Of a DNA stretch of 64,000 bases, positions 53,698 through 61,677 are shown piece after piece. The notes beneath the pieces were generated by a model that saw nothing but the letters and a program-made list of their open reading frames with translations, was not told the origin of the DNA and searched no databases. Origin of the DNA: Planococcus wigleyi (GTDB taxonomy: Bacteria > Bacillota > Bacilli > Bacillales_A > Planococcaceae); contig NZ_JACSPU010000004.1 in NCBI RefSeq assembly GCF_014836985.1, positions 124,001-188,000 of the forward strand, written 5' to 3'. Both the position numbers and the translations under genes were made by a program. The stretch's first letter is position 1. Each line of letters begins with the position of its first letter.

Positions 53698-55572
53698 TTA
53701 GTTTGCTGCACCGACCAACATCGGTTCACGATGAGCTACAACTTGTTCTTCGAGGCGGAAATAGCGCTTGTACCAAATCAGAAAAGTGAAAATTGTCCAT
53801 ACTTTACGGCCGTTATTGGATTTCCCTTCGTAATGGTCGTTCAACAACAGCATGATTTCATCTGTATTGAAAAAGTCGGCAGCATCCGCACTTAAGAAAT
53901 ACTCTTGAATTTGGCGGTAAAATCGTTCTTCCCGGATCCAATTGCGGATCGGCACCGGGAAACCGATTTTCTTGCGGGCAGCAGAAAATTCAGGAAGGGC
54001 TTTCCGTGCGGCAAGGCGCATCGCATGTTTTGTTTCCGTTTTAGTGATCCGGTATTTGGAAGGAACCTGTTCTGCGATAGCCATCACTTTTTTATCCAGG
54101 AAAGGCACACGCACCTCGAGTGAATGGGCCATGCTCATCTTATCGGCTTTCAACAAAATATCGCCCACCAGCCATAGATTCATATCCAGAAATTGCTTTT
54201 TGGTCAAATTGTCTTTGTCTTTTACTTGATCGTAATAGGGAGTAACGATTTGTTTAATGGACGGACCGTGCTGAAACGGTTCTTTGACGATCCTTTTCGC
54301 ATCCGTCTCACTGAATATATTCGCTTGTCCGATAAACCATTCTTCTACAGGGAGACCGGCATGCATCAAAAATTGTTTGCCGCGCATTTCGGGAAGTTTG
54401 GAAGCAACTCTTCCTGCCGGTCTACGGACGATGCTCGGGATTTTCCCATACTTTTTCATCAACGGTGTCATGTCGTAGGCTTCATAACCACCGAACAATT
54501 CATCTGCTCCTTCCCCCGATAGAATGACGGTGACGTCTTTTTTGGCCAGTTCGGCCAGAAAGTACAGCGGCACGATCGATGGATCTGCATGCGGTTCGTC
54601 CATTTGGTACTGAATATTTTCCAATTGCCCAAAGCAGGCATCCGCATCCAGTACGGCATGGTTGTTTTGGATCTCCAGTTCATCTGACAATAGTTTCGCA
54701 TTGTCGATTTCCGAGAAATTTTGGTCGCTGAATCCTACTGTAAACGTTTTGTCCGGCTTTAATACGGAAGCCACATAACTGGAGTCAACGCCACTCGACA
54801 AAAATGATCCGACTTTCACTTCACTGACACGGTGGCTGAGGATGGATTCCTGAATGGTCTCATCGATTTCATCCACCAGCTGCTCCAGTTTCCGGTCGCT
54901 TGATTGAAAATCAGGTGTCCAGTATTTCTGGAGCGTAACTTTTCCCTTTTCATAGACCAAATAATGGGCAGCCGGTAATTTAAATATCCCTTTAAAAAAA
55001 GTTTCATCCAAAACAGAGTACTGGAATGAAAGATAAGGCAACAAAGCGTCTTGATTGAACGCTTTCTGGAAACCTGGATGCGGAAGAAAACTTTTGATTT
55101 CAGATCCGAAAAAGAACGTATCCTTCATTTTCCCATAATAAAGCGGTTTGATGCCGAACATATCCCGCCCTGCAATTAGTTTCTTGTTTATCCGGTCCCA
55201 AATGACAAAAGCGAACATGCCACGCAATTTGGACAGAATGGCTTCTCCATACTCTTCATAGCCATGAAGAATCACTTCACAATCTGACGCTGTTTCAAAA
55301 ACATGCCCTTTGTCCATCAACTCTTTACGGAGTTCCAAAAAATTATAAATTTCGCCGTTAACCATCGCAACCAACGAATTGGATTCGTTATGAAAAGGCT
55401 GTCCTCCGGTCTCTAAATCGATGATACTCAAACGCCTGAAGCCGAGAGCTGCATCGCCTTCGATAAATTCTCCCGCTGAATCAGGACCTCTGTGTATAAT
55501 CCGATCCATCATATTCGTCAAATCTGTTTTCATGTCAGCTGTTTTCCCAATAAACCCCGTAAACCCACACAT
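53698..55572 (-). CDS. asnB: Glutamine-hydrolysing asparagine synthase
   Basis: AsnB makes asparagine from aspartate, glutamine and ATP. The start must be the ATG at 55570-55572, because the nucleophile Cys has to follow the initiator Met (MCGFTGFIG); AAGGGAG lies seven bases upstream. The glutaminase domain covers residues 1-200 (RRLSIIDL, NGEIYNF) and the synthetase domain the rest, with the ATP loop SFLSSGVDSSYVASVL and SGEGADELFGGYEAY. At 624 residues it resembles the AsnB and AsnO (YisO) proteins of bacilli. A lipoprotein gene ends 55 bases upstream. Confidence 0.93.
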   Translation of the reverse strand: MCGFTGFIGKTADMKTDLTNMMDRIIHRGPDSAGEFIEGDAALGFRRLSIIDLETGGQPFHNESNSLVAMVNGEIYNFLELRKELMDKGHVFETASDCEVILHGYEEYGEAILSKLRGMFAFVIWDRINKKLIAGRDMFGIKPLYYGKMKDTFFFGSEIKSFLPHPGFQKAFNQDALLPYLSFQYSVLDETFFKGIFKLPAAHYLVYEKGKVTLQKYWTPDFQSSDRKLEQLVDEIDETIQESILSHRVSEVKVGSFLSSGVDSSYVASVLKPDKTFTVGFSDQNFSEIDNAKLLSDELEIQNNHAVLDADACFGQLENIQYQMDEPHADPSIVPLYFLAELAKKDVTVILSGEGADELFGGYEAYDMTPLMKKYGKIPSIVRRPAGRVASKLPEMRGKQFLMHAGLPVEEWFIGQANIFSETDAKRIVKEPFQHGPSIKQIVTPYYDQVKDKDNLTKKQFLDMNLWLVGDILLKADKMSMAHSLEVRVPFLDKKVMAIAEQVPSKYRITKTETKHAMRLAARKALPEFSAARKKIGFPVPIRNWIREERFYRQIQEYFLSADAADFFNTDEIMLLLNDHYEGKSNNGRKVWTIFTFLIWYKRYFRLEEQVVAHREPMLVGAAN

Positions 55573-55627
55573 TTCCATTCTCCCTTTTAATAAAAAATAA
55601 ATTCCTAAACCTTTGCGTAATGCTTGT

Positions 55628-56206
55628 TTATTCCACTACCCTAACCAGTTGGGTGTCGTCTACATCAAAGTCCATCAGTTTGATGCTGGGATCTTTTTTG
55701 TATTCCATGATTGCCATGAACTTTTCTTCTCCTTCGATTTTCGGCCAATCAGCATCGTCGACGATCAAAAATTTCTCGACGTATGCTCTGCCATCACCGA
55801 TGATCGAGTTGCCGCCATAGCTTGCCTTTAGGTTTTGGCCATCCAAGTTCAATTGTTCCTGTTCGGTTTTTGCATACACGACGGCCTCCCCTTCAGAAAG
55901 CTTTGCAACCGATGAGATGGCTTCTGTTTTATCTCCGGTGGTGACTTTTCTCAACAATTCTTTGTCCGCAATAGCTTGAGCTGTCTCTTCACTCAAAACC
56001 ATCATCCATTCGCCTGCTTCGGCCACTATTTTTATCGGATATTGGCTCTCGTCGATCAACTCATCCTTCTCCTGTTCCAATGCTTCGGCTACCTTCACTT
56101 CATCCCCGTACAAAATGATTCCATTCGCTTTTTGAAAAAAACTGCAGCCAGACATTAATGCCCCTGCCATGATTGCTGCGGCGCATACTGATAAGGTTTT
56201 CTTCAA
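55628..56206 (-). CDS. Lipoprotein, unknown
   Basis: The product of about 192 residues has a signal with lipobox LMSGC near residue 21. The mature part has no domain I recognise. The start is TTG at 56204-56206 with GAGGAG eight bases upstream; the longer frame to 56251 lacks a site. It may share a transcript with asnB. Confidence 0.65.
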   Translation of the reverse strand: MKKTLSVCAAAIMAGALMSGCSFFQKANGIILYGDEVKVAEALEQEKDELIDESQYPIKIVAEAGEWMMVLSEETAQAIADKELLRKVTTGDKTEAISSVAKLSEGEAVVYAKTEQEQLNLDGQNLKASYGGNSIIGDGRAYVEKFLIVDDADWPKIEGEEKFMAIMEYKKDPSIKLMDFDVDDTQLVRVVE

Positions 56207-56511
56207 TGCAATCTCTCCTCTCTTCGTTCTTTCATGAGTTGCCTTTAACATTTTATGTAAAGCTGCTCTTGCTCACGGAGCACTTTAGTAACTTTAGTAT
56301 AAAAGAGGCTATTCACTTTATCGTTTGTTCCAGATGACGTTTACCTTACAATATTGCAAGATACGAATTTCAAGAAAATCGGCTGAAAAGGAAATAAAAA
56401 GAAGATGCAGTATTGGCAGCATCTTCTTTCTTTGCAATTCTATATACTTTTCAGTACATTCATTCTTCATCTTTCCCAGACATCACTGCGAATAAATAAA
56501 ACTCCTGCAGA
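56207..56511. other. Intergenic region with terminator
   Basis: It contains the upstream region of the lipoprotein gene and a hairpin at 56396-56429. No gene found. Confidence 0.45.
56396..56429 (-). terminator. Terminator after the LysR gene
   Basis: AAAGAAGATGC pairs with GCATCTTCTTT; the minus strand ends with TTTTTATTTCC. Confidence 0.75.
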
Positions 56512-57417
56512 TCACAAAATTTTGAAGTCTGTCAGTTCTTTATGGTTCTTCAGCAAATCCAGAAAGGCAGAAAGGGCTTTTGTTTGGAAAGGCGATCTTG
56601 TCACGATCGAAAAATCCCTGGTGTATGGAAGACCTTCCACATTCAGAACCTTTAAGTCTCCGTAGCGCAGCTCTTTTTGAATCGCCCACTCGGAAACCAA
56701 GCTGATGCCCATTCCCGCTTCGACCATGGCTTTAATGGGTTGTGTGCTGCTGAAGTGCATGAGGGACGGAGGTAAAATCGAAAATTTCTTAAAGACAGCT
56801 TCTGATGCTTCCCTTGTCCCTGAACCGAGTTCCCGCAATATCCAGGTTTCTTCAATCAGCTCTTTTACTTTTATGGGCTTAGTGCGCTGCAACAAAGGGT
56901 GATCAGCAGCAGCGACTACGAACATCCGGTCTTCAGCAAAAGGTTCAGTCTTCAACTCCTGAACTCCTTTGAAATGGCCTTCTACAATGCCGACATCCAA
57001 TTGATGGCTGAGGACGAGCCCGGCAATGGTAGTGGTGTTGCCTATGGTGACAGTTGGCTTGATATCCGGAAATTGCTCTTTTGCTTCTGCGATGATTTGC
57101 GGCAGCAAGTATTCTCCAAATGTATAGCTGGCACCAATGGCAATCGATCCGCTTGCTTTATTGGTGAGATCATCGAGAAGATGATTCATTTTCGCGTAAA
57201 GCTCTTTGATTTCGATGGCATGGTGGTAAACGATTTCTCCAGCTTTGTTCAGCCGCACATATTTGTTTGTCCGTTCCAGTAATTTGACGCCTGTTGTTTC
57301 TTCCAATGAACGGATATACTGGCTGACGGCAGGTTGTGTCATGTGCAGCTCTTCTGCCGCTTTCGAAAAATTCTTCTTTTCGATTACCTTGAGAAATACT
57401 TCCAAGCGCTGATCCAT
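56512..57417 (-). CDS. LysR family regulator (CysL/YeiE-like)
   Basis: This 301-residue LysR protein has the helix-turn-helix FSKAAEELHMTQPAVSQYIRSLEETTGVKLLER and an effector domain with SYTFGEYLLPQII and GSGTREASE, as in CysL (YwfK) and YeiE, which act in sulfur metabolism. It is divergent from the YeiH-type exporter gene, a common arrangement, and most likely regulates it. Confidence 0.9.
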   Translation of the reverse strand: MDQRLEVFLKVIEKKNFSKAAEELHMTQPAVSQYIRSLEETTGVKLLERTNKYVRLNKAGEIVYHHAIEIKELYAKMNHLLDDLTNKASGSIAIGASYTFGEYLLPQIIAEAKEQFPDIKPTVTIGNTTTIAGLVLSHQLDVGIVEGHFKGVQELKTEPFAEDRMFVVAAADHPLLQRTKPIKVKELIEETWILRELGSGTREASEAVFKKFSILPPSLMHFSSTQPIKAMVEAGMGISLVSEWAIQKELRYGDLKVLNVEGLPYTRDFSIVTRSPFQTKALSAFLDLLKNHKELTDFKIL

Positions 57418-57522
57418 CTTTATCCTCCAATCATTTATATGCTTTTGCTTATGATAATCATATTAGATCGTTATTTTACTAATGTATAGAAGTTTTTTAT
57501 ACTAACTGCAGGAGGTTTCATC

Positions 57523-58557
57523 ATGTCTGCACATTATAATAAACCTGCACAATCCAATTCCACCGGTTTATCACCAACTGCTGCCTGGATTAGCGGAGTG
57601 CTATTTACTTTTCTTTTGGCTTTTCTCGGCTATTTATTGGCTCAAATCCCTGGCTTCAACCAAGTCGGCCAACTTGCTTGTGCCATCATCATTGCGGTTT
57701 TTTACCGGCAGATTTCCGGTTATCCGAATGCCATTCGTTCCGGCATTGTGTTTTCCTCAAAACGCCTATTGCGGGTCGCCATCATTCTTTATGGATTGAA
57801 ACTGAACATCGATATCATACTGAGTGATGGACTTGGCTTGTTGCTGCGGGATATGGTTGTCATTGCTTTCGCTATTTTACTGACGGTGTGGCTGGCGAAA
57901 CACTTTAAAGCCGATCAGACCATTTCCCTGTTGCTTGGTGTGGGAACCGGAGTTTGCGGAGCGGCTGCGATTGCCGCAATCGCCCCGATCATCAAAGCTA
58001 AAGACGAAGACACGGCAATCAGTGTCGGCATCATCGCCCTTGTCGGCACGGTCTTCGCTATTTCATACACCATTCTTCGTCCGTTTTTGCCACTTGATGA
58101 TGTCCAATACGGCATGTGGGTCGGCATCAGCCTGCACGAAATTGCCCATGTGGCATTAGCCGGAGCGCCCGCTGGTGAAGACGGTCTGGCAATGGCGTTA
58201 TTGGGGAAATTGGGGCGTGTCTTCCTGCTCGTTCCTCTTTGCTTGATTTTCATTTTTCTGATGAAACGAAAAGACAAAAATCAGGAAACAAACGCAAAAA
58301 TTGAGTTCCCCTGGTTTCTTCTCGGCTTTCTCTTATTGAGCGTTTTAGGCAGCTATGTTTTTGGCCAATCGATTCCATTCCCGCAAGAGTTGCAGGAGTT
58401 TGTATCGACAGCGACTACCTGGCTCCTGACGGCTGCGATGGTTGGGCTTGGATTGACGGTCAGCTTGCGCGATTTGCGTGAACGTGCCATGCTGCCGCTC
58501 GCTGCAATGACCATTACATCGATATTGCTGGCAGTCTTTACATATTTCGCTGTCTGA
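57523..58557 (+). CDS. yeiH: YeiH family (UPF0324) putative sulfate exporter
   Basis: This 344-residue protein has about ten hydrophobic segments and family motifs YPNAIRSGIVFSSKRLLRVAIILYGLKL, GVGTGVCGAAAIAAIAPII and ISLHEIAHVALAG. YeiH proteins are annotated as sulfate exporters on genetic grounds; the transported ion is not firmly established. AGGAGG precedes the ATG. Confidence 0.92.
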   Translation: MSAHYNKPAQSNSTGLSPTAAWISGVLFTFLLAFLGYLLAQIPGFNQVGQLACAIIIAVFYRQISGYPNAIRSGIVFSSKRLLRVAIILYGLKLNIDIILSDGLGLLLRDMVVIAFAILLTVWLAKHFKADQTISLLLGVGTGVCGAAAIAAIAPIIKAKDEDTAISVGIIALVGTVFAISYTILRPFLPLDDVQYGMWVGISLHEIAHVALAGAPAGEDGLAMALLGKLGRVFLLVPLCLIFIFLMKRKDKNQETNAKIEFPWFLLGFLLLSVLGSYVFGQSIPFPQELQEFVSTATTWLLTAAMVGLGLTVSLRDLRERAMLPLAAMTITSILLAVFTYFAV

Positions 58558-58584
58558 ATAATTTCAGGCTGTATTCTACCTAAT

Positions 58585-58632
58585 AAAAAAAGGAAAAGCA
58601 GATGCCTCCAAGGCCATCGCTTTTCCTTTTTT
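58585..58632. terminator. Bidirectional rho-independent terminator
   Basis: AAAAAAGGAAAAGC pairs with GCTTTTCCTTTTTT between converging genes; an inner GATG/CATC pairing extends the stem. Confidence 0.9.
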
Positions 58633-58636
58633 GCAT

Positions 58637-59203
58637 TTATGATTGCGCTGGCCATTCTTCACGCAACATCCCCATCTTGATGGCATCGAAGTAGTTGCTA
58701 TCCACGACGCGTGCTTTTCGAATCCGCGCTTCTTCTTTCATGCCCAGCCGCTCCGCCACTTTCATCATCCGCTCATTGCCGGACCAGGTAGACATGCCAA
58801 GACGGTGAAGTGTTGTGGAGTCGAATAAAAAATCGATCCACAACCGGTAGGCTTCGGAGCCGTACCCACCGTTCCAGTACTGGGTGTCGTATATGACAAT
58901 GCCTGTCTCCACCCAATCTGTATGGCGGTCGATCCAATAAGCTCCGACGTAGCCGATCGTTTTCTCATCTGCTGTAATGACGAGCGAAGCGGGAACGCCA
59001 TTTGTGATTTCCTCTTCTTCCATCCATTGTTTTCGGTGCTGGTCTTTACTCAGCCAGGGTTCCGGAATGTAAGGCCCATTCCACTTTTTCGCTTCCTGCT
59101 GTTTTTCCTCGTAACGCCAGTAATAGATGCGATCCATCTGGGCTGCTGTTGCTTTTTCAAGTTTCACTTTTTTGCCAATGATATTTACCAACACCGTTTG
59201 CAT
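58637..59203 (-). CDS. GNAT family N-acetyltransferase
   Basis: The 188-residue protein is a RimJ/RimL or SpeG-like GNAT with VETGIVIYDTQYWNGGYGSEAYRLWIDFLF as the acetyl-CoA site and RMMKVAERLGMKEEARIRKA after it. The ATG at 59203 touches AGAAAGG; a GTG three codons later is better spaced and may be used. Substrate unknown. Confidence 0.88.
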   Translation of the reverse strand: MQTVLVNIIGKKVKLEKATAAQMDRIYYWRYEEKQQEAKKWNGPYIPEPWLSKDQHRKQWMEEEEITNGVPASLVITADEKTIGYVGAYWIDRHTDWVETGIVIYDTQYWNGGYGSEAYRLWIDFLFDSTTLHRLGMSTWSGNERMMKVAERLGMKEEARIRKARVVDSNYFDAIKMGMLREEWPAQS

Positions 59204-59271
59204 CCTTTCTCGCTTGTTTTTTATTTTGTATCGATCACGTTATGTACCTGCCTTTTGTGTTCAAGCCCTTA

Positions 59272-60153
59272 TCATGCAGCAGCTTCTTCCGCCAACTGTT
59301 TTTCCGGCCAGTTCACCAGGAAAATCCCTGCAAAAATCAAGCTTCCTCCAATTAGTAAAGGCAATCCAAGCTGCTCTCCAAGAACCAGCCAGCCGAACAG
59401 GATGCCGAATAAAGGAGCTAAAAACAGAAACGCGCTCACTTTTCCGGAATCACCTTTTTGCAGCAGGTAGAACCACACCGTGAACTGGATGATTGAAGCC
59501 GGGATGGCCAGCCATAACAAGATCAAAATGGAGCTTGAATTGATGACCAGACGGGACGTTTCCAGGAAAACCGACCCGACCAGCAAAATAAGCCCGCCAA
59601 AAAACATCTGATAGGCAGTCATGACCCAAATATCGAACAGCCCACCCCATTTCTTGATAATCAATGTCCCAACCGACCAAAAAACAGCGCTCAAAAATCC
59701 GAGAAACGTACCGATTTCAATCGTCAAATGGCTTCCCATGGCAATGAAGACCCCGGCAAAACCCAAAAGCACACCTGTCCATTGAACCACTCGGTACCGG
59801 ATGCCCAGTGCCAGAGTGCCGATCAATACCACCAATAAGGGATTCATGAAAGTTAAAATCGCGGATTCACCGGACGTAATAGTGCGCAGGCTCAAAAAGA
59901 TTGATCCCATGACGCCGGCTGTTTGGATGGCGCCGATCAGGATCAGCTTGCCCCATTCGCCTTTGTTGGCAGGCTGCTTTCTTTTGAACAAACGCACAAA
60001 GAGCAGCATGATGCAGCCAGCAATGACAAAACGAAGACCTGCCAGCAACAAAGGCGATATGTAGGTTAAGCCGATTTTGGCTACCACAAACGAAGACCCC
60101 ATCAACCCAGTCGTCAGGACGACCAGAAACGAGAATACTAATTTTTCTTTCAT
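59272..60153 (-). CDS. EamA/DMT family permease
   Basis: The protein of about 293 residues has ten hydrophobic segments in two homologous EamA halves (SSFVVAKIGLTYISPLLLAGLRFV in the first, VGTLIIKKWGGLFDIWVMTAYQM in the second). Such proteins export amino acids or other metabolites; the substrate cannot be predicted. The ATG at 60153 follows GGGGG by seven bases. Confidence 0.9.
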   Translation of the reverse strand: MKEKLVFSFLVVLTTGLMGSSFVVAKIGLTYISPLLLAGLRFVIAGCIMLLFVRLFKRKQPANKGEWGKLILIGAIQTAGVMGSIFLSLRTITSGESAILTFMNPLLVVLIGTLALGIRYRVVQWTGVLLGFAGVFIAMGSHLTIEIGTFLGFLSAVFWSVGTLIIKKWGGLFDIWVMTAYQMFFGGLILLVGSVFLETSRLVINSSSILILLWLAIPASIIQFTVWFYLLQKGDSGKVSAFLFLAPLFGILFGWLVLGEQLGLPLLIGGSLIFAGIFLVNWPEKQLAEEAAA

Positions 60154-60365
60154 CTGGCCACCCCCTTTACCTGAAGCTTGCCTTCGCACTTCAGCGCTTC
60201 TCTATTCTGTATTATTACAAGGCGAGCTTTCTTGTCGACAATTTCTCAGCAGTTTTAATGACGTCAGTCGAGCGCTTAATTGGAATAATCATACCATTTT
60301 TAAGAATATAAATTGCACTACTTAATTTTTTTGCTCACGTTGAAAGTTTACTTTTAAAACAAAAA

Positions 60366-60402
60366 AAGAGATTCGCTTTTATAAGCGAGATCTCTTCGTT
60401 TT
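60366..60402 (-). terminator. Terminator after the 30-residue gene
   Basis: AAGAGATTCGCTT and AAGCGAGATCTCTT pair with one bulge. It follows the small gene on the minus strand and continues into a T-run. Confidence 0.65.
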
Positions 60403-60443
60403 CATTTTCATTCCCGCAATAATCCAAAGCTTAACAATTTGCT

Positions 60444-60536
60444 TTACAACTTGTCATCTGCCCCGCTGACTTCAACGGAAATGATGAGCATTAAAATGGC
60501 TGTAACAATGAGAACGAGAGACATGATTACTAGCAT
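60444..60536 (-). CDS. 30-residue membrane peptide under an FNR-like promoter
   Basis: A short frame reads MLVIMSLVLIVTAILMLIISV and ends in EVSGADDKL. It encodes one hydrophobic helix with an acidic end. GGAGGAG lies six bases before the ATG, and a -10 element and FNR-like box lie at the right distances upstream. It may be a small oxidase or respiratory subunit, by analogy with other short single-helix respiratory proteins; this is inference. Confidence 0.6.
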   Translation of the reverse strand: MLVIMSLVLIVTAILMLIISVEVSGADDKL

Positions 60537-60576
60537 AGGAATCTCCTCCAAGCTTGTTTTTCTGCTTGCTTACTGT

Positions 60577-60618
60577 AGTATACCCAAATTTCTTATCGAT
60601 AGCATTGACCTGCATCAA
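60577..60618 (-). promoter_or_regulatory. FNR-like box and -10 of the 30-residue gene
   Basis: On the minus strand TTGATGCAGGTCAA (60605-60618) is followed after 22 bases by TATACT (60577-60582). This puts the box centre near -41.5, as in class II FNR promoters. Confidence 0.7.
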
Positions 60619-60707
60619 CTTTTAGCTGTACTACTTTTTTATGGCCAAATTGACCGAAAAAGCCGGTTTCCCAGTAATTTTAAGAAAATAAAAATGACAG
60701 GATTTCC

Positions 60708-60749
60708 TTGACGCAGGTCAAGGTTATGTGGGATGGACTTCGGTATGAT
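60708..60749 (+). promoter_or_regulatory. FNR-like box and distal -10 of the ba3 oxidase operon
   Basis: TTGACGCAGGTCAA (60708-60721), within the perfect repeat CCTTGAC-GCAG-GTCAAGG, is followed after 22 bases by TATGAT (60744-60749). The geometry is identical to that of the opposite promoter. Confidence 0.7.
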
Positions 60750-60845
60750 AAACAATCAATGAAATCTTTTTTAGCTTTTCCTTTTACTTATTTGTCGTGC
60801 TAACTCAAAAAGAAAGCAGATTCCCCTTCCAAAGAGTGTATATAT

Positions 60846-60875
60846 TTGATAAAATTCAGATAATTCTAATAATAT
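60846..60875 (+). promoter_or_regulatory. Proximal sigma-A promoter of the ba3 oxidase operon
   Basis: TTGATA at 60846-60851 and TAATAT at 60870-60875 are 18 bases apart, about 78 bases before the first gene of the operon. Confidence 0.6.
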
Positions 60876-60952
60876 TATTTCCGCTTAGTTGTGCCTTAAA
60901 GAACTTGCCAGCCGGTTCTCTAATGTAAATATTAGGAAAGGAGGAGCTTAAA

Positions 60953-61108
60953 ATGACTGATTCTTCTTCTACAAACAGAAAGAGCAACACACGTAAGAAA
61001 TACGATGAAACTTCCTTGAGCGGCACTTTTGTATCCGTTTTGATTATCGCGGTTTTTATGCTTATCTCCTGGTTCAGCGTATTCTTATTATTCTTGGAGC
61101 GCAATTAA
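60953..61108 (+). CDS. Cytochrome c oxidase subunit 2A
   Basis: This 51-residue protein has a polar, basic N-terminus (TDSSSTNRKSNTRKKYDETS) and one membrane helix (GTFVSVLIIAVFMLISWFSV). Its size, shape and place directly before subunit II match subunit IIa of ba3-type oxidases. AAAGGAGG precedes the ATG. It probably replaces the second helix that ba3-type subunit II lacks. Confidence 0.8.
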   Translation: MTDSSSTNRKSNTRKKYDETSLSGTFVSVLIIAVFMLISWFSVFLLFLERN

Positions 61109-61151
61109 AATTAACGGTTTACTCCCGAATTTAGAAAGGAGACTGTCACAC

Positions 61152-61619
61152 ATGCATATCCATCGTTATGAAAAACTATGGTTAATTATCGGCTCTCTTA
61201 TCTTATTGGTATTCTTGGCCATTTTAGCGATTCAAACTTTTTACCTTGAAATGGGTCCGCCCAGCCATGCTGAGATGATTGATCCGCAAACTGTCAAAGA
61301 ATCGGAAATCTTTGCAGATGCCGGACTGAAGGAGATTGGCGACAACGAATACGAAATCGCCATTGTAGCTGAAATGTTTTCATTCCAGCCTGGAGACTTG
61401 GAAATACCCGCTGGTGCGACGGTGCATTTTACCTTGGCCTCTCCGGATGTCACACATGGCTTTAAGATCACCGACACCAATGTGAACGTCATGGTGGTGC
61501 CCGGCCATATCTCGAAAGTCAGCCATACCTTTGATCAGCCTGGTGAATACTTGATCTTATGCAACGAATACTGTGGCCTTGGGCATGAATACATGGCCAA
61601 TACCATTACAGTCAACTAA
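61152..61619 (+). CDS. cbaB: ba3-type cytochrome c oxidase subunit II (CuA)
   Basis: This 155-residue protein has a single membrane helix (residues 9-31) and an external cupredoxin domain. The CuA ligands are seen in ILCNEYCGLGHEYM (C-x3-C-x3-H-x2-M), with the other His in VTHGF. One helix rather than two marks it as ba3-type. AAAGGAG precedes the ATG. It accepts electrons from cytochrome c and passes them to subunit I. Confidence 0.95.
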   Translation: MHIHRYEKLWLIIGSLILLVFLAILAIQTFYLEMGPPSHAEMIDPQTVKESEIFADAGLKEIGDNEYEIAIVAEMFSFQPGDLEIPAGATVHFTLASPDVTHGFKITDTNVNVMVVPGHISKVSHTFDQPGEYLILCNEYCGLGHEYMANTITVN

Positions 61620-61677
61620 ACAAATGCAGATCGCTCTGATTTACCCGAATCAATTCCATCAGAAAGAAGGGGAAACC

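Larger units (their letters stand above)
60537..60952. other. Divergent control region of the oxidase operon
   Basis: This stretch holds two FNR-like boxes with matching -10 elements pointing in opposite directions, and a third, constitutive-type promoter nearer to the oxidase genes. No further gene is convincing; a 14-codon frame at 60761 has no ribosome site. Confidence 0.6.
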
